Position numbers and translations under genes: made by a program
NCBI GenBank assembly: GCA_022579005.1
Contig: MU401518.1
Location: 1-64,000 of the forward strand
From: Poronia punctata
Taxonomy: Eukaryota; Ascomycota; Sordariomycetes; Xylariales; Xylariaceae
DNA length: 64,000 bases
Direction of reading: 5' to 3'
Shown here: one piece after another, positions 26,201 to 38,289 of the stretch
Position numbering within the stretch: position 1 is the stretch's first letter
Layout: each line of letters opens with the position of its first letter
Notes under the pieces: generated by a model
Database searches by the model: none
Seen by the model: only the letters and a program-made list of their open reading frames with translations
What the model was told of the DNA's origin: nothing

Positions 26201-29200
26201 AGTGACAAAGTATTTGCCGTTCAGATATTCGTCATAGGCTGCAACAAACGCTTCCCAGGCGGCCCCCGAGTCCCGTAGCGGCGGGTCATCCCACACGACT
26301 TCTTCGTAGCTCAGACCTTGGAACTTGACGAAGACGGAGGTGATCTCGTCAATGCGCTTCAGGTCCTCAGCCTTGGTCGAGGCTTTGGAACTAGTGCCGT
26401 ACTTGACATTGAGAAGCACGTCGGGCAACAGCCATTCTTCCGGTATGGCTGCTGCTTTGTCCATCTTGGGGTACAAGGACGACTCGCGTTTGTGGAATGC
26501 CTGACGCATGACCCCAGGAGCGACCCCGAAGACCCAGGCCCCTGGCATCCACGTATCATGATGGTGTGAACGGCCTGTCCATTTGACAAGATACTCCATA
26601 TTGTCCTCGGTATAATCCTCGGCCGTCTGCCCCTGGGTATATGCGGCAGGATCAAGAGGCCGCCATGCTACCAGGGTATGTATCTTGTGTTTAGTGTCCA
26701 CACAATCTTTGCAGCTCCAGCCAGCCAAGGCGTATTCTTCGAGGCGGTTGTCTCTCACATCTTGATCGTCCATCACCTCTGCTGTCATTGCTGGTAGATG
26801 TTCGAAGTGGTAGCCGCGCTTACAATTCGTGCAGCGGAAGAGTACGTTATCGGCATTGTTCACTAAGCGCGGATTCACCGGAGTGATTGGATCCTGCCCG
26901 CCATTGTCGACTCTTGCCTTCTCCTCCTGTTTCGGAGTTTGCTTGCTCGAGAACTCGGCACATGACCGGCCCGGCTTTCTGCAGACCTGGCACCTTTGGT
27001 GGTCGGGCATCCGTCCGTCCTTTTTCTTGTAGACCTGAATGCAGAACTTGCACTGCAGTACAAAGTTATCATGGCCAACCTTGGTTACGCGATGATCACG
27101 CACTGCTCTGATGCCGATACATCCTTTGTGGTATGAAAAGGAACATCCTTGACAATACACAAGGGGATTCTTACTGCCGCTGGACTCGCTTGAGCACGTC
27201 TCACATGTTTCCGAGTGCATTCTGCGGAAGGTCGAATCGGCCCCCAGATCTTGGAATACTTCCTTGATAGCCACATGTTTTGGTGCACTGGCTTGCTTTT
27301 CCTCGACTACGTCATACTCGTCGATTTCTGGGTCTTTCATGTTTCGAAGATTCCGATTGGATCTGCCGGAGCGACGGGCTGGTTCAAACTCAATCGAGGA
27401 GTCACTGTCGTAGGTTTTGGTGATTCTAGTTGCAGTACCTCTAGGCCTAAGAGGCCTCTTCTTCCGCCGGGAATTCTTGGGTTGCGGTGCAACATCTGAG
27501 CGGATAATGGGAAACGCGTCGTAATCATCGTCGTCGTCGTCATCCTTATCCCGGTTATCATCCTGAGCTAATTCATCGTCAGAGTCGGCGCCAACCGCAG
27601 ATTGCTGCTTGGTCGAATTGTGTGATCTTGTTAGTCGTATCGTGCGCGGTACACTTGAGCGGGTAGTCTTCATCGCGGTTTGTCCAATTTCATCATCAGA
27701 TTCGGCTAAGCTCATGGTCCGTGACCCGCTTCCATCATGGCCATAACGCCCGATTTCGGCCGAGGTCTGCCGCGAACTCTGCCGTGTACTCTTACGAGTC
27801 TGGCGAGCACCGGAAGCTGTACGAGTCCTACGGCGCTTTCCAGTGTCACCATAGTCTGAACCGGATTCTTCGTACTCATCTTCGGAACGAAGTCGCTTGC
27901 TGGTATCCCTCACCATGGCGGAGCGAGACGCGGACCGCATCTCGTCGTACGCCTGAATGGCCGCGTGTCCGCCTTTGCAGTAGATAACGTCTTCGTACGG
28001 GGCCTGCTATACAGTTAGTTACTTCCAGAAAGGCCGAGATAGTCATCGAAAGTGGCAACTGCGGGCAATATTGGGCCAGGTAGGATGGGCTCGATTTTAG
28101 ACAGGCTAACGATCAACAGCCAAAGATGCGGGTAAATAGAGTGCCTGCCTCTAGAGAAAGAGAGCATACATCGCACGAAGTACAAGTTGCTAGGCTGCAG
28201 TTTACCGGCAGTGCAGAACATACCATCCTATCTAGGTTTCATGCCAACCATAGAAATAGCCTGTACTGCGGGCTCGGCGTAGAAGACGAGGGATGAAGGG
28301 TTGAAGGGTTGCAGTGGCAGTCGAAATTAGAGGAGAAACCGGCCAATGCAACTCTGAACATAAGGAAGGTAAGGACAAGTACGAGTCAACCAGGCTCAAC
28401 GTGAGAGAAAGAAGAGAATATAAACGAGTGCTGCAAAATAACTTGCTTTTTGCCTCGTACTCCGTAGAGAGGAATCAGATCTCAAGAGGTTGGAGATGAC
28501 TCGAAGTGGCATTAAATGTGAATGAGTAAGGTGGATACTTCAATGAAGGTGGAAACAGGCACCTGTACCGTAGACAGGCGAAGTAGGTACGTGACCAAAC
28601 ACGGAATGTACGACCGAACGAACGAGTGGTTTTACTGGAGTGAGACTTGGTGTTAAGGTATGCCAACACTGGCTGGCATGCCCGTGTGACTCGTGAGGAT
28701 TATGTTGGAAATGATGGGTTTGGGGAGTGATGGGATTAATCGGCTTCGGGGATATAAGGGAACTACAACTGACGGCAACTTGCCCGAGCAGCATCACCAA
28801 CCAGGTAGATCAACAGATGAGAGGTGACCCGTAGATCATGTTGGAATGAGTACTTACATCTCTAATTCTACCGTCGGTGAACTCGACTTCGTAAAATGTC
28901 TCCTCGCCAGTGTCCACCTCGTCGAGTACCCGGAGGATCCGCTTACTCCTTGGGATATACTGGTAAGAGTCCGGGTCCGAAGGAGGGTAGAGAACGACCT
29001 CAATGTCATATTGTCTACCCGGAGGAATATCATCTTCTGAAATATTCTCGACTACGCCTTTCTCTCTATAGGCTAAAGGGTCCTCGTAGACCGCGGGTTC
29101 TTGGACATCTTGCATCGTGTGGTCTTCAAGCGCTGACTGGCTATGGTCTGTGCTCTGGACGTCTGGATCGCTTTTAGAAATGTTGTTGATTGTTATATCC

Positions 29201-29373
29201 GCTTCGATTATATCGGTCGTCGAGCCATCATCTGGTGGAGTAGGCTTGCCCGTGTCCGCGGCCATTTGAGGGGCGCCGTCAACCTCGTATGGTATAACAT
29301 CATCCTCATGGCCGCGGTCCTCAACGCTCTGAATGTTTACAGAGGCATTCTGCCCGGATTCGAGTGAGTCCAT
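23245..29373 (-). CDS. mit1: Chromatin remodelling ATPase, Mit1/CHD3-like
   Basis: SNF2-family nucleosome remodeller. In fission yeast, Mit1 is the remodelling subunit of the heterochromatin complex SHREC. Four exons: 28858-29373, 25606-28006, 24058-25551, 23245-23996; phases agree and give 1,720 residues. Exon 1 ends in a chromo-like segment (FYEVEFTDGRIRD, 160-172). PHD-type Cys/His clusters lie at about 439-608 and a second chromo-like patch (MEYLVKWTG) near 642-650. The ATPase has DEMGLGKT at about 835-842, DEGQ at about 944-947 instead of the common DEAH, and a full helicase C domain ending SRAHRIGQ. An AT-hook-like ARRGRPRKY follows in exon 4, then a C-terminal C-x2-C/H/C patch. Intron 3 (61 nt) explains a frame change near 24,030; intron 2 (54 nt) splits the LTGTPLQNN motif. 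Intron 1 is unusually long (851 nt). The first in-frame ATG is at 29373. Confidence 0.88.
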
Positions 29374-30149
29374 AATATACAAGTGGTTGCAGTTGGTATA
29401 GCTAGGGCATCGTGAGTTGGATGTGGTTAGAGGTCGTTACCCGGTTTAGAGGGTATCTGTTGACTAGGGATGTATTAGCGACATTACTTGCGATGCAGGA
29501 TATCGGCAAATAGCTGCGCTGGGAACATGACGAGAGCGCATACCAAAAGATTTCCGATCCGTACCAAAAGTAACTGGGTAATGAATGGCAATCGGCGCAG
29601 TTTATACATGAAATAGTGTCTTGAAAAGTAGAGGCGTCTGTGGGGGCGGGAAAGTAGATGCGACAGGCACGAAAATGTCTACAGACGCGCGACCTACGTA
29701 TTGGGTTCAACGCGTTACTGGCGATGTTTAAGTGCTTCCAGTTGCAGGCAGGAACTCCTAGGTGGGAACAGGGGTGTCTGTATACATGTAATTACATAAT
29801 GTTGGTAGGTGGGTGTCTACAGCGGGCTTTCTATGTACTGGGTACTTGAAAAAGTTGTATTATATCGAGCTACTCAGGCTACTTTGGATAAAAGAACAGA
29901 AAATTCATGTAGAGGTACACCGGCAGTGACATGGGTTATCCAGCTGATAAGATAGACGCAGAGACCCGCTAAAAAGTGAAATACGAGGACTCAGGAGGAA
30001 GATCAATTGGCATTCTATCCAGCATGTACGGAGGGTCCTACTTTTGAGTTAGGTAGTGAACAATACTGGGACATATATTCTTGCCAACCGCACCGTCGAC
30101 TACTTTTTCCCTTCTGTGTTCTTAGATATATCATTCCACGAACAATGCG
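29374..30149. other. Bidirectional promoter region
   Basis: 776 bp between two divergent genes, the remodeller (-) and MRM1 (+), so it should hold both promoters. No coding sequence was recognised. The 3' end, from about 30,060, is the MRM1 leader. Confidence 0.55.
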
Positions 30150-30153
30150 ATGA
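30145..30153 (+). promoter_or_regulatory. Minimal uORF overlapping the MRM1 start codon
   Basis: The leader reads ATGCGATGAG. The upstream ATG at 30145 is followed by one codon (CGA) and a TGA at 30151-30153 that overlaps the MRM1 ATG at 30150-30152. Ribosomes that start at the first ATG would stop on top of the real start. This is seen directly; a damping or termination-reinitiation effect is inferred. The context ACAATGC is moderately favourable. Confidence 0.6.
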
Positions 30154-32045
30154 GATTCCCAACTTCTTCATGTTTACTTTATAAACCCAGTATAGTGGCC
30201 AAGACCTTGAGCTGTCCGAGACTGGTCGTTTCTTACCGGGCTGCATCCTCATTGTCAGCCATCCACAATGGCCTTCGCCAGTCTGAAAAGTCCAGGCCCC
30301 AAGGCTTCAAGAGGGAGGCTCTAGATGCTGCAAAATCGCGTCGATCTCCACAAACCTCTCGTCGCAGCCGTGACACGGATTCGACACCCCCGAGTTTTAA
30401 AATCAAAAGAGGCAAAAAAGATGTGACGGACAGAGGCCCCGAACGACAATCGAGGCGCGCCCGGTTCAACGATCCTACTAGTAACTTTGGTAAAAAGAGT
30501 CTGGTTTACCAGATGAAACATGGCGACCTCCGGCAAAAAATGGCCGAGCTAGAGCAAAGTGATCGCCGTAGTGCAGGCACACCCTCCTCCTCCCGCAGGG
30601 GGTCTAGTCAACCTATTTCCTCGGCGGATTTTATAAAAAGTTTCGATGGAGGTGGTGGGCGGTCCCAGCGACCCGCGAGAGATGATCGGAGGGGAACGAG
30701 TTCACGAGATGATCGGAGGGGAACGAGTTCACGAGATTCCCGACGACCTGTAGAACGCGACGCACGTACGAGGTCTACGGACATGCAGCACCGCAATGGC
30801 GATCGAGGAAGGACTACGCGTTTTCCGGATGCGGATGCGGATGCGGGTGGGCGAGGTGCTGACCGGGACCGAAAACGTACAAATCCTTTCGCGGACATGG
30901 AAAGTGTCAGTGGCCAGCCCCCGCGCCTCTCTGCGACCCGCCGTGACCCACTAGACAGCATGCCGAAACTACCAAGCGACGCGTTCGAGAAACTAGAGAA
31001 TGAGGCGCGCAAGGAACCAAGGTTTTGGAAGGATGACGATACCCCGATTCGCATACACCATACCACCGCCGCATCTCAGTTTCTGTACGGCCGATCAGTA
31101 GTCGAGGCGGCGCTGAAAGACTCGCGAAGGCAACTCTATAAACTATATATATACAATGGTGACGATAGGCGCAATCTACAACAAGACGAAGCGCTTGAAA
31201 GGCTAGCGCGTCATAAAGGGGTGGAGATAACCAAGGTTCCTAATAGTGGGTTGCGCGCTCTAGACAAGATGAGTGGTGGTCGCCCACACAACGGGTGTGT
31301 GCTGGAGGCGTCTCCACTGCCGCAGTTGCCCCTCAAAGCACTGGGACCTTTATCTGAGGATCCTGCAGAACCTGGCTTTCACCTCGAGCTGGCTCACCAG
31401 TCGGTCGAGGACGCCAAGGTCAATGGCACGTCTGACTTCGTCCCTTACCACCTACCTAAAGGGCGAAATCCATTCGTTCTCTTACTTGATGGTATATTGG
31501 ATCCAGGCAACTTGGGGGCCATCCTCCGATCCGCGGCATTCCTAGGAGTCGACGGGATCGCGATCACCAAGGGGAGCTCGGCTACGTTGACTGCTGTAGC
31601 ACTGAAAGCCTCGGCCGGCGCTTCTGAAGTGGCAACGTTGTTCTCTGTGAGCTCGACCCGCGAGTTCATTGCGCGCTCGAAAGAGAACGGCTGGTTAGTC
31701 TACGCCGCAGTTCCAGGAACGAGGCGATCGAGAGGGAACTCGCACTTGACGATCAACCACGTGGAGTCATACGATCCGCTATCGTCGCAGCCGACACTCT
31801 TGGTAATAGGAAGTGAGGGAGAAGGGCTTGAAAAACCAGTCCGCCGGCTAGCCGACCACCAAGTGTCAATTCCCAGCCCAGCTGGAAGTCTCACAAACAT
31901 CGTTGACAGTCTCAACGTCAGCGTAGCGACAGGCATACTCTGTGCTGGTTTCCTCAAAAAGCAGTCTTCGGGTATGGGCATTCGCGAAGAGCCACAGGCC
32001 GAGCGGGAAGATGAGGACAAGGAAGACCCCGGCTCTCTATGGTAA
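30150..32045 (+). CDS. MRM1: Mitochondrial large-rRNA 2'-O-ribose methyltransferase (SpoU/TrmH family)
   Basis: Predicted to methylate the ribose of a conserved guanosine in mitochondrial large-subunit rRNA, using SAM. A single exon of 631 residues. The start is Arg/Ser-rich with a mitochondrial presequence-like opening (MRFPTSSCLLYKPSIVAK). Residues about 40-300 are a basic, disordered extension containing a nine-residue tandem repeat. The substrate-binding domain begins at about 310 (FLYGRSVVEAAL). SPOUT motifs follow in order: motif 1 LLDGILDPGNLGAILRSA (about 443-460), motif 2 LLVIGSEGEGLEKP (about 550-563), motif 3 PSPAGSLTNIVDSLNVSVAT (about 574-593). These include the expected Asn/Arg, Glu and Ser/Asn positions. 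A two-codon uORF overlaps the start. The extension between the two domains is longer than in yeast Mrm1. Confidence 0.92.
   Translation: MRFPTSSCLLYKPSIVAKTLSCPRLVVSYRAASSLSAIHNGLRQSEKSRPQGFKREALDAAKSRRSPQTSRRSRDTDSTPPSFKIKRGKKDVTDRGPERQSRRARFNDPTSNFGKKSLVYQMKHGDLRQKMAELEQSDRRSAGTPSSSRRGSSQPISSADFIKSFDGGGGRSQRPARDDRRGTSSRDDRRGTSSRDSRRPVERDARTRSTDMQHRNGDRGRTTRFPDADADAGGRGADRDRKRTNPFADMESVSGQPPRLSATRRDPLDSMPKLPSDAFEKLENEARKEPRFWKDDDTPIRIHHTTAASQFLYGRSVVEAALKDSRRQLYKLYIYNGDDRRNLQQDEALERLARHKGVEITKVPNSGLRALDKMSGGRPHNGCVLEASPLPQLPLKALGPLSEDPAEPGFHLELAHQSVEDAKVNGTSDFVPYHLPKGRNPFVLLLDGILDPGNLGAILRSAAFLGVDGIAITKGSSATLTAVALKASAGASEVATLFSVSSTREFIARSKENGWLVYAAVPGTRRSRGNSHLTINHVESYDPLSSQPTLLVIGSEGEGLEKPVRRLADHQVSIPSPAGSLTNIVDSLNVSVATGILCAGFLKKQSSGMGIREEPQAEREDEDKEDPGSLW
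30681..30734 (+). repeat. 27-bp in-frame tandem duplication
   Basis: Two perfect 27-bp copies (30681-30707 and 30708-30734), each encoding DDRRGTSSR in the disordered N-terminal extension of MRM1. Perfect identity suggests a recent duplication. Confidence 0.9.
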
Positions 32046-32329
32046 TACTAATGGGGAAAGTATGTCAAGGGCGTTGTAATGATATTGTACAACATTATAT
32101 CATGCATTGTGGCAGGATATAAAAAACATCAGCATGTATCATATGTATCAATATTAGAGGATATGAGATAAGAACAGTACGGCATATAATACAGGTGTCA
32201 ATATACCCAAAACTTTACGGCGGTTGGTCTGCATTCAGTGCCTCTATTCGCCTTTGTCAACTTGTACATGAGAGAATACGACCTGGGTAGAGGATATACG
32301 TGTAGCTTTACTTTTGAGACGCTGGCTTA

Positions 32330-32345
32330 GGGCGTGTTTGGCAGC
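32330..32345 (+). repeat. Left terminal inverted repeat of the outer element
   Basis: GGGCGTGTTTGGCAGC, immediately after a TTA target site at 32327-32329. It marks the abrupt change from genic composition to AT-rich sequence. Confidence 0.75.
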
Positions 32346-33595
32346 AAAAAAGTTCCTAAGATTTTTGTGACTTTAATATATTAGTGTTTATATTTACTAG
32401 CTAAATACAGCTAAAGCGCGACACTAGTTAATTAATATAGTTAAAGTAATAGAAACTTTTACGCTTGCTACTTGCAGCAAAGTTAATACAACGTAGCAAG
32501 GCCTTTTAATTTTAAAAGTTTTTAAATATTATATTTTTAGTATATATACTATATATTATAAAATATTATGCTATTATAAATAGCAATTTTATATAAAACA
32601 TTGTAGCTATAGCGCTTGCTTTGCTATTTGCTAAAAATAGTAGCATTAATAGCCTATTTTTTAACTTTTTTAGCAACAAAACTAAAAATATAAAAATTAA
32701 TAGCAATAGCTATATTGTTATAAACAGCATAGCTAGCTTTGTACTAATTAAAAGTTAGCTAAATTATATAAAATCTTATTATATTATTGCTTACTTTAGC
32801 AAGCTTTTTAACTTATTTTTATTTTTTAAAAGCAAAGTTTAAGCAAGTTAATATAATATAATATTTGCTAGCTAAATATATTTACAACCTTTTTTTACTT
32901 AATTAAATAGCTTTATTTTTAGTAGTTAAAAAGCAGTATAGTTAAGCTAATAAAGCTTTAATTTTTTTTATATTAGCAATATATAAAGCTAAATAATAAA
33001 GTATTATTAACGCTATATAGCTAAATATTAGCAACTAGCAAGGTTAAAAGGTAATTTAAAATTATATTTAATTTAAATTTTGCAATTTTAGCTTATACGC
33101 TATAGCTACTAGCTTTACTAATAGTATATTAAATATAAAATATATTATAAAATATAGTATATTTAATATTTATAAGCAGCTTATTAGCATGCTATATTTA
33201 AGCACTAGCTTTAAAATTAATAAATAAAGCAAATTTAATATATTTAATACTTTTTAAAACTGCTACTTTATAGTAAAAGGTAATAAAAACAATAGTTAGC
33301 TTTAAAATAAAGGCATGCTGCTATAGTAGTAATATAAAAAAGTGTTTTTAAAAAATATAGCTACTAGCAAAATAGCTATTTTAATATACTAAGCTTATAA
33401 AAAAATAGTTACTTACTATATACTTATACTTTAAAACTTTAATTATAAAGCTTATATATTTTATTTATTATAGCTTTACTTGCTAACTATTTAAACGCTT
33501 TTTATATTGTTTGCTTTAAAGCTGCTTACTTTTTTACTTTTAACTTTAATACTAAGCAAATTAAAAGCTACTAAACAGTATAAAAAAACAATAAA

Positions 33596-34007
33596 TGTTG
33601 GAATATTAGTAACAACATTATAGCCGAGAACGCGGCTCAGGCTGCTAAGGCTGCAAGAGTTAAGCTAACCTAACTAAGTAAACAAAGCACTTGTTAGCTA
33701 TATAGTAGCTGACTTATAGTGTAAACACTAGCAAAGTTTTTTTTAGCCTTTTTAATTTTAATTAAATTAGTTAGCTTTGCACAAAAACAATATAAAAAAA
33801 AAATTGCGCTTTAGCTGTAATTTTTAACTTAAAACTTAGATAATTATATAAAACTAATTTAGAAAATAAAATTTATTATTATTTGTTTTATATATTGTTT
33901 ATTGCTTTATTTTTTTATTTTATAAAGAAATAAAGTCTTTAGCTATATACATTTATTGTACGTATAAAGAACAAAGTACTTTTTGTTTTTTAGTAAAGAA
34001 ACCGATA
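33596..34007 (+). repeat. 5' LTR
   Basis: 412 bp, alignable to 40840-41251 without gaps. Differences seen by eye are all transitions. It contains a better-preserved stretch around 33,640-33,690 (GCTCAGGCTGCTAAGGCTGC). Confidence 0.9.
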
Positions 34008-37000
34008 CTAATTAGTTGTTATTTTTAATAACATACGTTGTTATTTATTAATAATAAATTAGCAAGGCACTTTAATAAACAAGATTTTTTAAGATATTAT
34101 TATATAAAGTAATACTGCTTTATAAGACGCTTTATATAAAGAGATTTTTTTTAAATCTTATAACATTACTTTAAGCTTTGCTTTTTTTTAAGCAAAAAAC
34201 GTGCAGCTTATATAAGCTTGTAAGTAAGCATTTTTATACTTTTTATTTTTTTTTATTATATAAACTGCTACGATAGCTAAAAATAAAAGCTAGTTTTTAA
34301 ACGCTTAAAAGAACTATATTGTTAAAAACACTACTAGTAGTACTTAAAGTTTTTATGCTTTTATATATAAAGACATTTTTGTAAGTTTAAATATTAATAT
34401 TAAAGTTTAAAAAAACTATGTTAACTTTAACTATTTTAACGTAAAATTTTAGCTTAACTAGCTATTTAATAAGAAAATAATTATAACGTACGTAGCTAAA
34501 TGCTTGTATAACTATATATAAAATAGCAGACTTTTTGTAAATAGCTTTGCGTATAATTATTAAGCAGACTTTAAAGGTTAAGACTAGAATATTTTTAAGC
34601 TAGTTAAAAATAGCTTTTAAAAAAAGCTTTAAAACTAGGTTTAAAAAAAAGTCTTTATATTTACTTTTAAAGAAAACTTGTACGTAAGGAAATTAGAAAA
34701 ATTTCTATAGTTTATAGCTACTATATAATTTATAACAATATTTTTAATTATACTACTATACTTATATATTTTATAACTATTAACCTTTATTTAACCTATA
34801 CTTAGACTTGCACCTATTTTTATACTTGCACTTATACTTATACTTATACCTATACTTGCAATAAAGCCTATATTTATAACTGTACTAGCACCTATGCTTA
34901 TAGTTGCACTAGTAGCTTGTTTTTGTGCAAAAATACCTACTTTGTTGTACTACTAATAGCTAAACCTTTTATACTAAATATAACTTTAAAAAGTACGTTT
35001 TTTTATTAAAAAATAAAATTAACTTTTAGCACTTAGTATAACAAACTTGCTAAATAACGCTAAACCTTATTAATAATAATAGCTTTATAGCTAAAGGTAT
35101 AGCAATAGCTAATATTTATTAGCAACCTCTTTTTAAAAAAATATATACTTTTAAAAGTATAGTATAAAAGACTTTTATATAAAAACATTTTAAATACTAA
35201 CGCTAGCACTATATAAAAGTGCTATTAACTTGCTTTTATTTAAGCTAGTTTATTTAAACTAAGTTAAGCTAAAGCTTTTTATAGTATTTAACAAAATATA
35301 GCAAAAAGACTAAAACTATATAAGATAACTATATAATATTTTATTTAATAAAATATATATTTTTATAACTATATATAAAAAACTTAGTTTTTATTTAATA
35401 TAGTACTATACTGTTTTCTTAATAATTTTTTAAAATTGTATAAAGTAGTACTATATTAATTATATTAAACTAATAAAAAAATAAAATAAAATATATAATA
35501 CGCTTAATATATATTTTAATACTTACGTTAACTATAACTAGTATTAAACTAATTAAACTACAATAACCTTTATATAAATTAAAAATAAAAACTTAAAAAA
35601 GTCTAACTTAAAAGCGCTTAAATTATTATTTAATAAACTTTAACTTATATAATAAGCATTAAAACTAAGGTTTAATAGCAAAATCTTTTTATATATAACT
35701 ATTGTATAAGCATATATTAAAGTTGTTAAGCTTAAGCTAGCGCTTATTACTTAAAAAGCAATAAGCAAAGCTTTAATATTTAACTTATATATAGCAATAC
35801 AAGTTGCTACTAATAAATAAATAACTTAATACTTAATATGTAAAAAACTAGCTAATGTTAACTATATTAACTAAAAGTATAATTATAATTAGGTTTAAAA
35901 GTTATTTAAACAACGTATAAAAAAATACTTAAAAAAAAGTAAATTTACTTTTTTTAAACTTACTTTTTATATATTTACCCTTTAAGCAACGTAGTTTAAG
36001 TAGCATACTATATAACAATGCTTTATATACAAGAAGCTAAATTATAAGTTATATAACTATTTAAAAAAAAAAAGAAATAAAGCCTATGCTTTATATATTA
36101 TAGCATATAAAGATTATAATATTTTTATTGCTAACAATATTAACGCGTATATTTAAAAGTATAAAGAAGCAAAAGTTAAAAAGCTATTAAATAATAATAA
36201 TAATATAGTTAATAATTTTAATTTAAAAAAAAGTAACTAAGCTATTTAATTTTTAATAAAAGCTGCCTATTTTTATTGTACTATAAAAAAAGATATTTAC
36301 TAGCTTGTAGCAAAACTTATAAGCTTAGTAAATTTATTTTTTTTTAAAAATTAGTATACTTATAAGTACTAAAGTATTTTATAAAATATTAAAGCAGCTA
36401 AAGTATTAACTATTAAATACTTGCAAACTAAAGCTTTTATATAAAAATACTTAAAGATTAAGATTAACTAAACTTTAAGTAGTATAATAATACGCTTTAA
36501 AAAAGCAATAGAAAAAAAATCTATTAAGTTTATAAAAATTTAAACCTTTATTAGTAAGGTAACGTTTTATATTTTAAAAACATTTACTTCTTTTTTGCTT
36601 TTATTATATAATGCAAACAAGCTTAAAGCCTACTTTAATAACGTTAAGAACAAAATTATATAATATAACAAAGTTAAGATTTTTATTATTTAAAAATAAG
36701 GCTATTTATTTTTTTATATTTTAATTACTAAAGCAGTTATATATTTTATAAAGCTAAAGCTATGCTAACTTTATTAATATTTTAAATACTTTTATATAAA
36801 AAAGCTATATAACTTGCTTAAGTTAGTAAGCTATAGTAATATTAGTATAAAAGCTTTAAAAAAGATTTAAAAAGTTTATTACTAATGCTAAACTTATAAT
36901 CTAGCTTTATAAAGGTTTAAGTTTACACTTTATAATAACTTTAACTTTAATTATAAAGTTATTATTAACGTTATATATTTAAATAATAAGCTAGTGCTAT

Positions 37001-38289
37001 ATATAATTAATAATAGCACGTTATTTTAAGCTGCTAGATTTTTAAAGTTACTATTTGCGTATAACATATAAAATATACTTTACTAATATTAAATAAACGT
37101 ATATTAAAAGCCTTTTAACTACGTTGTTTATAATTTTAGTATAAACTTTATATTTAAAAAGTTTTATAATAACGCTTAGCTTACTAAAGTATTATATGTT
37201 GCAAAACTAGTAAAAGTATATTAAGTAGTTAAAAAGATTAAAAAAGCATATAGCCTTTTATGTAAAGCTTTTAATATTTTGTACAAAAAGCTATAAAGTA
37301 GTATAAAAAAAGAAAATATTTTTTAAATAGCAGTTAAAGCGTTAAACAACACTGCTAAACTTAATAAACTAGTACTAACGCTGCTTATTTTTAGTGCGTA
37401 TTTAAAAGTTAACACCGACTTTTTCCTATTTTTTAATATTATATAAAAAGCTAAAGCAGTTAAAAAAGCTATAAAAAAGCTTTAAACAATTAAAGCAAAA
37501 AAAAACATTTTCTAAGCTTTAAATACTTGCAATAGCCTTATAACGTACAACGTACTATTACTTTTATTAAAAAGCAAGGTAATAGTATAAAAAAAAAACA
37601 AGAAATAAACTAAACTGTATAAAATTGCATTAATTAAAAACTAAAACATTATTATTAACATAGTTAATAAACTAATACAATTTTAATATACTTAAGTTAA
37701 GCTGTACTATAAAAAACAAGTTAACGTAGATTTTGCAAATTTTAAAATTAGCTAACTTATAACAAAAACCTAGCAATAACGCTAAAGTAAACTAAAAAAA
37801 AATGCCTTATACAAAGTTTATTTAATAGCTAAAAAAAAAAAAACTATAACTTTAAAGTATAACTATAAAAAGATAGCGTAATTACTACTTTAAAACTTTT
37901 ATTTTAAAAGTTTAATAAAGTAAAGATTAAAAATTTAGCTGCTAAAAGCGTATTTATACTTATAAAGTATAATAAAGCAATTTATAGTAATACTTAGATT
38001 TTTAACATATGCTTAGTATAAAAAATTAAAAAAAAAATAATAATGCTATATAAAAAATCTAAGCTTATTATTTAAAAGCATAGTAATTAAAAAAAGTAAA
38101 AGCTGCTTACTTAATTATTAACTATTTAAAAAATAAGCTAACAGCTTATTTTTGTACTAGGTTTATTTTTAGTTAAAAAGTACAACATATAAAGTAAACT
38201 TTATAATATTTTGCAAGCATATATGCAGTTAAAAAACAAGTTAACTTATATAATATATGCTAAATTACTTAAAAAATTAAAAGACGTAT

